Positions 1 to 5,678 of a stretch of 5,678 bases of DNA are shown here, piece after piece (position 1 is the first letter of the stretch; every line of letters starts with the position of its first letter). The translations under genes were made by a program, and so were the position numbers. Origin of the DNA: Proteobacteria bacterium UBA1847 (lineage in GTDB: Bacteria; Pseudomonadota; Gammaproteobacteria; Steroidobacterales; Woeseiaceae); the NCBI GenBank assembly GCA_002338605.1, contig DDIP01000130.1, positions 308 through 5,985 on the forward strand. Reading direction: 5' to 3'. The notes beneath the pieces were generated by a model. That model saw only the letters and a list, made by a program, of their open reading frames with translations. It was not told the DNA's origin and ran no database searches.

Positions 1-1807
1 GGTTGCAATTGACCATGATGGTCTCATACCCGGATTCCTTGAGTGCAAGCGCGGCATGAACACAGCAATAATCGAATTCGATGCCCTGTCCGATTCGATT
101 CGGGCCGCCGCCCAGGATCATGATCTTGGGTTTGTCGGTTGGCTCCGCTTCGCATTCGTCTTCGTAGGTCGAATAGAGATACGCTGTACTGGTTCTGAAC
201 TCTGCAGCGCAGGTATCAACACGCTTGTACACCGGGTGGATGCCCAGTTCCAATCGACGTTTTCGGACAGCCGCTTCTTTCACGCCGAGAATCGCCGCCA
301 TTCTGGCGTCTGAAAATCCCTTGCGCTTCATCGCTCGCATGAGCAACGCGTCCAACCCGGCAATACCTGCATCCTTAATTCGGCCTTCGGCATTCACTAG
401 GTCGGCTATCTGCACCACAAACCACGAATCGATCCCGGTTAGCTTTGCGACATCTTCATAGGAATAGCCGTGGCGTAACGCATCGGCGACGTAGAGCAGG
501 CGGTTGGGGCCGGGCATTCTCAATTCGTGGCGCAACCTGTCCCGATCCGCATCGGTTGCAATTGGCCCGCAAATCTCGTCCAGCCCGTTAACGCCGGTCT
601 CCAGGCCGCGCAATGCCTTTTGCAGGGATTCCTGGAAAGTCCGACCCATCGCCATAACCTCGCCAACGGATTTCATCTGGGTCGTCAACCGGTCATTGGC
701 TCCGGGAAACTTCTCGAAGGTAAAACGCGGAATCTTCGTGACGACGTAATCTATGGTTGGCTCGAATGATGCCGGCGTCGCCCCGCCCGTAATGTCGTTC
801 TGCAGTTCGTCAAGCGTATAACCGACCGCCAGTTTTGCCGCGACTTTCGCGATCGGAAATCCGGTTGCCTTTGAAGCCAGGGCAGAGGAACGCGACACGC
901 GCGGATTCATTTCGATGATCAGTACGCGGCCGGTCCTGGGGCAAATCGCAAACTGCACATTCGAGCCGCCCGTTTCAACGCCGATCTTTCGCAATACATC
1001 GATCGATGCGTTGCGCAAACGCTGGTATTCCTTGTCTGTGAGTGTTTGTGCCGGTGCAACGGTGATCGAATCCCCGGTATGCACGCCCATCGGATCGAAG
1101 TTCTCAATCGAACAGACGATGATGCAGTTGTCGTTCCGATCGCGCACGACCTCCATTTCAAATTCTTTCCACCCAATGACGGACTCTTCCAGCAATACCT
1201 CGGTCGTTGGCGACATCTCCAGGCCGTGAGTCACAATGAGCTCGAACTCCTCCCGGTTGTACGCAATGCCGCCACCTGTGCCGCCCAATGTAAAAGACGG
1301 ACGAATAATGGTGGGGAAGCCGATGTTTGCCTGCTTTTCAAATGCCTCGTCAAGCGAGTGCGCGATTTCTGCGCGCGGGCTTTCGAGCCCAATCTCGGAC
1401 ATCGCGATACGAAACAGGTCGCGGTCCTCAGCCATGTCGATCGCTTCCCGAGAGGCAGCGATCAGTTCCACCTTGTATTTCTCGAGAACGCCTTCGCGAA
1501 CGAGATCGAGCGCACAGTTCAATGCGGTTTGTCCGCCCATCGTCGGCAGCAACGCGTCCGGCCGTTCTTTCTCGATGATTCGCTCGACAGCTGTCCAGTG
1601 AACCGGCTCGATATAGGTCGCGTCGGCCATATCCGGGTCAGTCATGATGGTCGCCGGATTCGAGTTCACCAGAATGACCCGGAATCCCTCCTCGCGAAGC
1701 GCCTTGCAGGCCTGGGCACCCGAATAGTCAAACTCGCAGGCTTGGCCGATGACAATCGGTCCGGCGCCGATGATCAGGATGCTGTCAATATCTGTGCGTT
1801 TTGGCAT
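1..1807 (-). CDS. carB: Carbamoyl phosphate synthetase large subunit, 5' part (runs off left edge)
   Basis: This is the synthetase subunit of carbamoyl phosphate synthetase. It uses two ATP, bicarbonate and ammonia channelled from CarA to make carbamoyl phosphate for arginine and pyrimidine synthesis in the cytoplasm. The 602 codons present (E. coli CarB is about 1073 aa) translate without a stop or frameshift. They cover the carboxyphosphate domain (about 1-402), the oligomerisation domain (about 403-553) and the start of the carbamoyl-phosphate domain, with [15 protein letters not shown] at 566-580. First-domain ATP and metal ligands are at the same numbers as in E. coli: R129, R169, E215, H243, Q285, E299, N301 and R303. 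The ATG at 1807 gives the family N-terminus MPKRTDI. Its Shine-Dalgarno is poor (only GGTAGA about 10 nt upstream), so translation may depend partly on carA. The allosteric C-terminal domain lies outside the window. Confidence 0.98.
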   Translation of the reverse strand, partial: MPKRTDIDSILIIGAGPIVIGQACEFDYSGAQACKALREEGFRVILVNSNPATIMTDPDMADATYIEPVHWTAVERIIEKERPDALLPTMGGQTALNCALDLVREGVLEKYKVELIAASREAIDMAEDRDLFRIAMSEIGLESPRAEIAHSLDEAFEKQANIGFPTIIRPSFTLGGTGGGIAYNREEFELIVTHGLEMSPTTEVLLEESVIGWKEFEMEVVRDRNDNCIIVCSIENFDPMGVHTGDSITVAPAQTLTDKEYQRLRNASIDVLRKIGVETGGSNVQFAICPRTGRVLIIEMNPRVSRSSALASKATGFPIAKVAAKLAVGYTLDELQNDITGGATPASFEPTIDYVVTKIPRFTFEKFPGANDRLTTQMKSVGEVMAMGRTFQESLQKALRGLETGVNGLDEICGPIATDADRDRLRHELRMPGPNRLLYVADALRHGYSYEDVAKLTGIDSWFVVQIADLVNAEGRIKDAGIAGLDALLMRAMKRKGFSDARMAAILGVKEAAVRKRRLELGIHPVYKRVDTCAAEFRTSTAYLYSTYEDECEAEPTDKPKIMILGGGPNRIGQGIEFDYCCVHAALALKESGYETIMVNCN

Positions 1808-1880
1808 TTACGCTGCGTCTACCGATTAGAAAATTGATTAATTTCTATTAATAAGTCTTTGTTTAATAATGCTTTTCTGA
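1808..1880 (-). other. AT-rich carA-carB spacer with a weak A/T hairpin
   Basis: This 73-bp gap has only 20 G/C bases (about 27%), far below the coding sequence on both sides. On the transcribed strand 1847-1827 can fold into an 8-bp stem, TAGAAATT against AATTTTCTA with one bulged T and an AATC loop. The self-complementary hexamer ATTAAT occurs twice, at 1837-1842 and 1847-1852, ten bases apart. AATCAATTTTCTA (1839-1827) is one mismatch from the IHF consensus WATCAANNNNTTR. There is no U-tract after a strong stem, so this is not an intrinsic terminator, and I find no convincing -35/-10 pair. It holds no ORF. The role is unknown; an intercistronic mRNA element or a protein-bending site are inferences only. 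Confidence 0.45.
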
Positions 1881-3038
1881 TCACGAAGACAGCATGGCTT
1901 TGAATCCGCGTTTCTTCTGTTCGTCCATTAATTCGATAAACCGCTCAAACAGCGCCAGCAGGTCGTGGGGACCCGGGCTCGCTTCGGGATGACCCTGGAA
2001 GCTGAACGCCGGCTTGCCCTTGATTTCGATACCTTGCAAGGTGCCATCGAACAGCGAACGATGGGTTGCAATGACCTCGTCAGGCAGTGATGCCTCATCG
2101 ACGGCGAACCCGTGGTTCTGGCTGGTTATTGCGACCCTTCCGGTTTCGATATCCTGAACCGGGTGGTTGGCACCGTGGTGCCCGAATTTCATTTTCTCGG
2201 TCTTCGCGCCGGCGGCCAGCGCCAGCAGTTGGTGACCGAGGCAGATCCCGAATACCGGGATTCCGATATCGAGGAAGGACTGGATAGCCTTGATCGCGTA
2301 ATCACAGGGCTCCGGATCGCCCGGTCCGTTCGACAGAAATATGCCATCCGGCATCAGCGCCATTGCGTCGTCGGCGCTTGTCGTTGCCGGTACGACTGTC
2401 AGGCGGCAATCCAGGTCGGAGAGCAGGCGCAAAATGTTGCGCTTCACACCAAAATCGTATGCAACCACGTGATAGGGAGCGATACGCCGGCTCATGATCC
2501 GCGGCTTTCGCCCAAATGTTGTACCCAGGCACCATTGGTAACGCTCTTTGGTCGTCACGAACCTGGCAAGGTCCATACCCGCAATACCGGGAAACTTGCG
2601 GGCATGCTTAACGGCGGTCTCGGCCGTTTGCTTCCCGGTCATAATGCAACCGGACTGTGCGCCCTTCTCCCGAATAATGCGGGTCAGGCGCCGCGTGTCG
2701 ATGTCTGCGATCGCAACTGTCCCCGCCTGGCGGAGAAATTCCGGGAACGTGCGCTCGGAACGCCAGCTGCTGGTCAGCATCGAGCTGTTTCTTACAATCA
2801 GCCCGGACGCGTGAACCCGTGAGGACTCCATGTCGTCGCTGTTCGTGCCGGTGTTGCCAATGTGTGGGTAAGTCAACGTGACGATCTGGCGACAATACGA
2901 TGGATCGGTCAGGATCTCCTGGTATCCCGTCATCGCAGTATTGAACACCACCTCGCCGATGGTCTGGCCATCGGCACCAATCGACGTACCATGAAAAACG
3001 GTGCCGTCCTGGAGTGCGAGTATTGCGGGTGTGCTCAA
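1881..3038 (-). CDS. carA: Carbamoyl phosphate synthetase small (glutaminase) subunit
   Basis: This glutamine amidotransferase subunit hydrolyses glutamine and passes ammonia through the tunnel to CarB. It is complete at 385 aa (E. coli 382). The N-terminal small-subunit domain (about 1-150) includes [13 protein letters not shown] at 36-48 and [11 protein letters not shown] at 110-120. The class I glutamine amidotransferase domain (about 190-375) has the nucleophile C266 in GICLGHQ, the partners H350 and E352 in [10 protein letters not shown], the oxyanion-loop SNGPGDP at 236-242 and QNHGF at 307-311. These match E. coli C269/H353/E355 with a 3-residue offset from a shortened linker near 165-185. 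The start codon is TTG: an in-frame TAG lies two codons upstream, a GAGGA Shine-Dalgarno sits 6 nt before the TTG, and later in-frame starts would cut into the conserved N-terminus. E. coli carA is also known to start with TTG. carB follows after 73 bp. Confidence 0.98.
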   Translation of the reverse strand: MSTPAILALQDGTVFHGTSIGADGQTIGEVVFNTAMTGYQEILTDPSYCRQIVTLTYPHIGNTGTNSDDMESSRVHASGLIVRNSSMLTSSWRSERTFPEFLRQAGTVAIADIDTRRLTRIIREKGAQSGCIMTGKQTAETAVKHARKFPGIAGMDLARFVTTKERYQWCLGTTFGRKPRIMSRRIAPYHVVAYDFGVKRNILRLLSDLDCRLTVVPATTSADDAMALMPDGIFLSNGPGDPEPCDYAIKAIQSFLDIGIPVFGICLGHQLLALAAGAKTEKMKFGHHGANHPVQDIETGRVAITSQNHGFAVDEASLPDEVIATHRSLFDGTLQGIEIKGKPAFSFQGHPEASPGPHDLLALFERFIELMDEQKKRGFKAMLSS

Positions 3039-3044
3039 CGACTA

Positions 3045-3049
3045 TCCTC
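3045..3049 (-). promoter_or_regulatory. Shine-Dalgarno of carA, fixing a TTG start
   Basis: The transcribed strand reads GAGGA, then six bases (TAGTCG), then TTG at 3038-3036. This is a strong ribosome binding site at normal spacing, and it is what makes the non-ATG start convincing. The TAG within the spacer closes the carA frame just upstream, so no longer N-terminus is possible. Confidence 0.8.
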
Positions 3050-3094
3050 AAATGATCTGGCGTAAAGACCACTCAAAGATCAGTTTGCCGCGCT

Positions 3095-3111
3095 ATCTGC
3101 AGACTGCAGAT
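3095..3111. promoter_or_regulatory. Perfect 17-bp palindrome upstream of carA (possible operator)
   Basis: The sequence ATCTGCAG-A-CTGCAGAT is an exact inverted repeat with 8-bp arms around one central base. It lies 57 bp upstream of the carA start and 4 bp downstream of the terminator U-tract. It can also be read as a tandem CTGCAG pair seven bases apart. It resembles neither the ARG box bound by ArgR nor the PurR operator, as I know them. Its position inside the only space available for a carA promoter downstream of the terminator suggests a dimeric repressor site. Alternatively it forms a hairpin in the mRNA leader. Symmetry is seen directly; function is inferred. Confidence 0.45.
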
Positions 3112-3115
3112 GCAC

Positions 3116-3142
3116 AAAAGCGGAAGGACTCTGCCTCCCGCT
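3116..3142 (-). terminator. Intrinsic terminator or attenuator between dapB and carA
   Basis: On the transcribed strand AGCGGGAGG (3142-3134) pairs with CCTTCCGCT (3127-3119), giving nine base pairs with one G·U. The loop is CAGAGT, and the 3' side runs into TTTTG (3119-3115). This is the usual stem-loop plus U-run form, though the U-run is short. It lies 100 bp after the dapB stop codon and 77 bp before the carA start. It therefore either ends the dnaK-dnaJ-dapB transcript or acts as a conditional attenuator for read-through into carAB. I found no clear competing antiterminator, which favours a plain terminator. Confidence 0.65.
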
Positions 3143-3242
3143 CGCGACTTCGCCGACCGCCCAGCGATCCGGCGTAGTTTACTGAAGGGTGGCAGGCTGC
3201 GCCAGACTCAATCGGGATTTTTTTCAGCCTTCCGGGTGGAAT
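3143..3242. other. dapB downstream region, no supported feature
   Basis: This 100-bp stretch between the dapB stop codon and the terminator stem holds no credible ORF. It has an A7 run on the transcribed strand (3224-3218) and a 6-bp inverted repeat AGGCTG/CAGCCT (3194-3199 and 3225-3230) separated by 25 bases, too loose to call a structure. A carA promoter could lie here, which would make the terminator an attenuator, but I see no convincing -35/-10 pair. Confidence 0.4.
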
Positions 3243-3932
3243 TTAAGGCCTGAACAGCACATCCTGCATCGCGTACAAACCCGGCGGCTGCCCGACCACC
3301 CATCGCGCAGCGCGCAGCGCGCCGTCGACGAATACCTGCCGGGTGGTCACGCTGTGGCTAAAAGCCAGGGTTTCGGTCGGCGTTCGCATCGTTACCTGGT
3401 GGTCGCCGGGCACCTCGCCGCGGCGTTCCGACTCAAATTTGATGCGGTCCGTACTGGCTTCGCCGCGCGCCTCGGCAACGGCTTCGCCAAGCTTCAGGGC
3501 GGTGCCTGAAGGTGCATCTTTCTTATGAACATGATGAACCTCTGCGATTACAACCTCGAACGCGGTCCCCAACGTTGTGGCCGCTTCCCTGACCGAGCGT
3601 TCCAGCACTGCAATTCCGAGGCTCATGTTGCGGTCGTAGACAAGTGGCAGGTGCAGCGCCGCCTCGTGAAGCCGACGAGTGAGCTTGTCATCCAGACCAC
3701 TGACACCGCACACCAACGGCACCTGGTTCCCGATAGCAGCCGCCAGGACCGCCTCGGTGCCCTGCGGAAGGCTGAAATCGATAACGACATCGGCCTTCTT
3801 CAGCAGAGCGTCGAGATCTGCTCCCCGGTGCCATACGCCCGCAAGGACGAGATCCGGCAGGCCGTCGATCGACGCCGCCAGCGCCTGGCCCATCCGACCC
3901 GCACCTGCAATTGCAATTCGTATCGAATTCAT
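3243..3932 (-). CDS. dapB: 4-hydroxy-tetrahydrodipicolinate reductase, short form
   Basis: DapB reduces 4-hydroxy-tetrahydrodipicolinate to tetrahydrodipicolinate with NAD(P)H, on the path to diaminopimelate for peptidoglycan and to lysine. From the ATG at 3932 it is 229 aa, against 273 in E. coli. The N-terminal Rossmann part starts with IAIAGAGRMG (5-14), one residue shorter than the E. coli GAGGRMG loop. The substrate domain has the signature HHVHKKDAPSGT (133-144) with H133/H134, K137 and S142-G143-T144, matching E. coli H159/H160, K163 and 168-170. The roughly 20-residue loop after strand 2 is absent, and E. coli GTTG is GVSG (76-79). The acidic residue of E. coli ALER is replaced by H35 (VWHR, 33-36), which hints at NADPH preference. 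A GTG at 3944 would add MGLV, but the ATG places the first beta strand normally and has GTGGGG 6 nt upstream. The gene follows dnaJ by 32 bp. Confidence 0.93.
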   Translation of the reverse strand: MNSIRIAIAGAGRMGQALAASIDGLPDLVLAGVWHRGADLDALLKKADVVIDFSLPQGTEAVLAAAIGNQVPLVCGVSGLDDKLTRRLHEAALHLPLVYDRNMSLGIAVLERSVREAATTLGTAFEVVIAEVHHVHKKDAPSGTALKLGEAVAEARGEASTDRIKFESERRGEVPGDHQVTMRTPTETLAFSHSVTTRQVFVDGALRAARWVVGQPPGLYAMQDVLFRP

Positions 3933-3964
3933 GACGAGCCCCACCAGTGCCTGAGACGATAGTA

Positions 3965-5095
3965 CTAGCTAATGCGGTCGAAAAATCGCTTGACCGTATC
4001 CAGCCAGCTATCCGCTCGAGGACTGTGCCTGTCGCCGCCAGACCGGAGTGATTTATCGAACTTTTCCAGTAACTCGCGTTGCTCGGCATTCAGGTTAACC
4101 GGGGTTTCGACCGAGACTTCAGCAAACAAGTCACCTTTGCGGGAGTCTCGTACGGTGATCACACCCTTGCCCCGCAACCGAAACGTTTTCCCGGACTGGG
4201 TGCCGGCAGGTATTTTCAACGATACATTGCCATCCAGCGTGGGTAATTCAACTTCACCGCCCAGTGTCGCAGTGGCGAAACTGACAGGCACCTCGCACGC
4301 CAGGTTGGCGCCATCTCGCTCGAATATCTTGTGCCTGCTGACACGAATTTCCACGTACAAGTCGCCCGGCGGACCACCGTTGCGACCTGCCTCGCCCTCA
4401 CCGGACAAACGAATCCGGTCGCCGTCATCGACCCCGGCCGGCACCTTCACGGAAAGCGTGCGTGTCTTGCGAATCCGCCCTCGGCCATGGCAATCGCCGC
4501 AGGGATCCTTGATCGTCGTACCGACACCCTTGCAAGCGGGGCAAGTCTGCTGAACTGAGAAAAACCCTTGCTGCATACGGACCTGGCCGACGCCACCGCA
4601 AGTCGAGCAGGACTCCGGAGACGTTCCTTTCCGGGCACCGGAACCCTTGCAGGTTTCGCAGCTTACCTGGGTCGGTACGTCAATTTCGACCGTATCACCG
4701 GCGACAGCCCTTTCGAGCTCCAGTTTCAGTTCGTAGCCCAGATCAGCGCCTCGAAAAACCTGTGAGCCGCCTCCACGACGTCCGCCGCCGAAAATATCAC
4801 CGAAAACATCGCCAAAGATGTCGCCAAAGCCCTCCGCACCAAAGCCGCCCTGCCCGCCGGTCCTGGCCCGTAATCCGTCATGGCCAAACTGGTCATAGGC
4901 CGCACGCTTGTCCGGGTCTTTCAGGACTTCGTAGGCTTCCTTTGCTTCCTTGAACTTCGTTTCGGACGCGTTGTCCCCATCCTTGTTACGGTCCGGATGG
5001 TGTTTCATCGCGAGCCGACGGTAGGACTTCTTGATCTCATCGGCGCTCGCCGATCTGGAGATCCCGAGAATTTCGTAGTAGTCACGCTTGGCCAT
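3965..5095 (-). CDS. dnaJ: Chaperone protein DnaJ (type I Hsp40)
   Basis: DnaJ is the cytoplasmic co-chaperone that binds unfolded clients, delivers them to DnaK and stimulates its ATPase. It is complete at 376 aa, the same as E. coli DnaJ. The J-domain (about 1-70) carries the essential HPD at 33-35. A Gly/Phe-rich linker (about 79-112) includes a [14 protein letters not shown] repeat. The zinc-binding region has all four CxxCxGxG motifs, with cysteines at 146/149, 163/166, 185/188 and 199/202. The C-terminal client-binding and dimerisation domains end with a conserved HSPR…VKRFFD segment (357-373). The ATG at 5095 gives the standard [11 protein letters not shown]. Its Shine-Dalgarno is weak (A-rich AAAGAAA), and a strong hairpin ends 15 nt upstream. 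dnaJ lies 68 bp after dnaK and its stop is TAG. Confidence 0.98.
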   Translation of the reverse strand: MAKRDYYEILGISRSASADEIKKSYRRLAMKHHPDRNKDGDNASETKFKEAKEAYEVLKDPDKRAAYDQFGHDGLRARTGGQGGFGAEGFGDIFGDVFGDIFGGGRRGGGSQVFRGADLGYELKLELERAVAGDTVEIDVPTQVSCETCKGSGARKGTSPESCSTCGGVGQVRMQQGFFSVQQTCPACKGVGTTIKDPCGDCHGRGRIRKTRTLSVKVPAGVDDGDRIRLSGEGEAGRNGGPPGDLYVEIRVSRHKIFERDGANLACEVPVSFATATLGGEVELPTLDGNVSLKIPAGTQSGKTFRLRGKGVITVRDSRKGDLFAEVSVETPVNLNAEQRELLEKFDKSLRSGGDRHSPRADSWLDTVKRFFDRIS

Positions 5096-5110
5096 AGATT
5101 TCTTTTTGTT

Positions 5111-5135
5111 TTCGGGCGCCGTTGCGGCGCCCGAA
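5111..5135 (-). other. Perfect 11-bp hairpin in the dnaK-dnaJ spacer
   Basis: On the transcribed strand TTCGGGCGCCG (5135-5125) pairs exactly with CGGCGCCCGAA (5121-5111) around a CAA loop. The stem is long, gapless and GC-rich. What follows is AACAAAAAGAAATCT and then the dnaJ ATG, so there is no U-tract on this strand; the opposite strand runs into CTTGAACC, so neither direction makes a standard terminator. It may be an intercistronic mRNA stability, pausing or processing element setting the DnaK:DnaJ ratio, or may hold the dnaJ start region open. The structure is seen directly; the role is inferred. Confidence 0.7.
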
Positions 5136-5163
5136 CTTGAACCTACTCGTTAATCAGAAATTG

Positions 5164-5678
5164 CTAGGCCGATTTCGCATCGTCGTCTTTGTCGACTTCT
5201 TCGAACTCAGCGTCAACCACATCATCGCTGGAAGTCTCACTACCGGCATCGTCAGAATCCGCACTGGCCGACTTTTCTTCGTACAGCCTTTGTGCCAGTC
5301 CTGCCGAGGCCTCACCCAGCGCCGTTGTTTTGGCTTCGATTTTTTCCTTATCGTCACCGTCCAGCGCTTTCTTGAGATCCGAAACAGCATTTTCGACGGC
5401 CAGGCGCTCCTCGGCTGTCGCTTTCTCGCCCAGGTCCTTCAGCGTCTTTTCCGCCGCATGAATCAGCCCATCCGCCTGGTTACGAGTATCGACGAGTTCA
5501 CGGAACTTGCGATCCTCCTCTGCATGGCTCTCGGCGTCAGCGACCATTTTTTCGATTTCGTCATCCGACAAGCCGCTGGACGCCTTGATTACAATGTTCT
5601 GGCTCTTGCCGGTCGCCTTGTCCTTGGCGGATACATTGAGAATGCCGTTGGCATCGATATCGAAGGTCACTTCGATCT
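5164..5678 (-). CDS. dnaK: Chaperone protein DnaK (Hsp70), 3' part (runs off right edge)
   Basis: DnaK is the ATP-driven Hsp70 chaperone. Only the last 170 complete codons are present. They begin in the final strands of the peptide-binding beta domain ([20 protein letters not shown]), continue through the helical lid, with [13 protein letters not shown] and the conserved [15 protein letters not shown], and end in a disordered acidic tail. The tail contains the proteobacterial signature [11 protein letters not shown], after which it continues with DKDDDAKSA before a TAG stop; E. coli, as I recall it, ends a few residues earlier with KDKK. The ATPase domain and most of the beta domain lie beyond the right edge, where grpE would be expected further upstream. 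dnaJ follows on the same strand after 68 bp. Confidence 0.97.
   Translation of the reverse strand, partial: IEVTFDIDANGILNVSAKDKATGKSQNIVIKASSGLSDDEIEKMVADAESHAEEDRKFRELVDTRNQADGLIHAAEKTLKDLGEKATAEERLAVENAVSDLKKALDGDDKEKIEAKTTALGEASAGLAQRLYEEKSASADSDDAGSETSSDDVVDAEFEEVDKDDDAKSA

Noticed and set aside
1046..1837. 263-codon open frame on the plus strand opposite carB
   Set aside because: It lies antisense to a fully conserved CarB reading frame and resembles no protein family I recognise; long antisense frames are expected in GC-rich codon use.
2112..2822. 236-codon open frame on the plus strand opposite carA
   Set aside because: It is a shadow of carA, with arginine-rich, low-sense composition and no recognisable motif.
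2608..3072. Minus-strand frame overlapping the carA start that could be read as a leader peptide
   Set aside because: It begins at a GTG upstream of carA and runs out of frame deep into carA; it has no run of arginine or pyrimidine-related codons near its start and no separate stop to make a leader peptide.
3089..3117. TTGTGC as a -35 box for a carA promoter overlapping the palindrome
   Set aside because: At 15-17 bp spacing the -10 positions read ATAGCG, TAGCGC or AGCGCG, too poor a match to TATAAT to call.
3194..3230. Plus-strand inverted repeat AGGCTG/CAGCCT enclosing a T7 tract, as a possible plus-strand terminator
   Set aside because: The arms are only 6 bp with a 25-base loop that itself contains the T-run, so the geometry is wrong for a terminator, and there is no plus-strand gene to end.
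3933..3944. GTG at 3944 as the dapB start
   Set aside because: It would add only MGLV ahead of MNSIRIAIAG; the in-frame ATG at 3932 has its own purine-rich site and places the first Rossmann strand as in homologues. It cannot be fully excluded.
5111..5135. dnaK-dnaJ hairpin as an intrinsic terminator
   Set aside because: On the transcribed strand the stem is followed by A-rich sequence and not a U-tract, and the opposite strand also lacks one.

Overview
The window carries five protein genes, all on the minus strand: (grpE side, off the right edge) dnaK – dnaJ – dapB – carA – carB (off the left edge). Transcription runs from high to low coordinates. This order is the classic gammaproteobacterial arrangement, also seen in Pseudomonas as grpE-dnaK-dnaJ-dapB-carA-carB-greA. 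Protein similarity to the E. coli homologues, as I recall them, is very high for CarB, CarA, DnaK and DnaJ. The short, divergent DapB and the moderately GC-rich coding sequence suggest a non-enteric gammaproteobacterium; anything finer than class is guesswork.

Layout from right to left. 5164-5678: the last 170 codons of dnaK (end of the substrate-binding domain, helical lid, acidic tail). 5096-5163: a 68-bp spacer with a perfect 11-bp GC-rich hairpin. 3965-5095: complete dnaJ (376 aa). 3933-3964: a 32-bp spacer. 3243-3932: complete dapB (229 aa from the preferred ATG). 3039-3242: a 204-bp spacer, the largest non-coding stretch, holding a good intrinsic terminator (or attenuator), a perfect 17-bp palindrome and the carA ribosome binding site. 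1881-3038: complete carA (385 aa, TTG start). 1808-1880: a strikingly AT-rich 73-bp spacer. 1-1807: the first 602 codons of carB, with no frameshift or stop.

Functionally the window joins two units. dnaK/dnaJ make the Hsp70 chaperone and its J-domain partner, and dapB, 32 bp behind dnaJ, makes a lysine/diaminopimelate biosynthetic reductase that is probably co-transcribed with them. carA/carB make the two subunits of carbamoyl phosphate synthetase, feeding arginine and pyrimidine synthesis. The terminator-like hairpin between dapB and carA suggests the car genes have their own transcription or are reached only by read-through.

I see no mobile element, CRISPR array, RNA gene or undescribed gene system. 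The coding content is ordinary core metabolism and proteostasis. The points worth a second look are the three structured intergenic spacers and the compact DapB.
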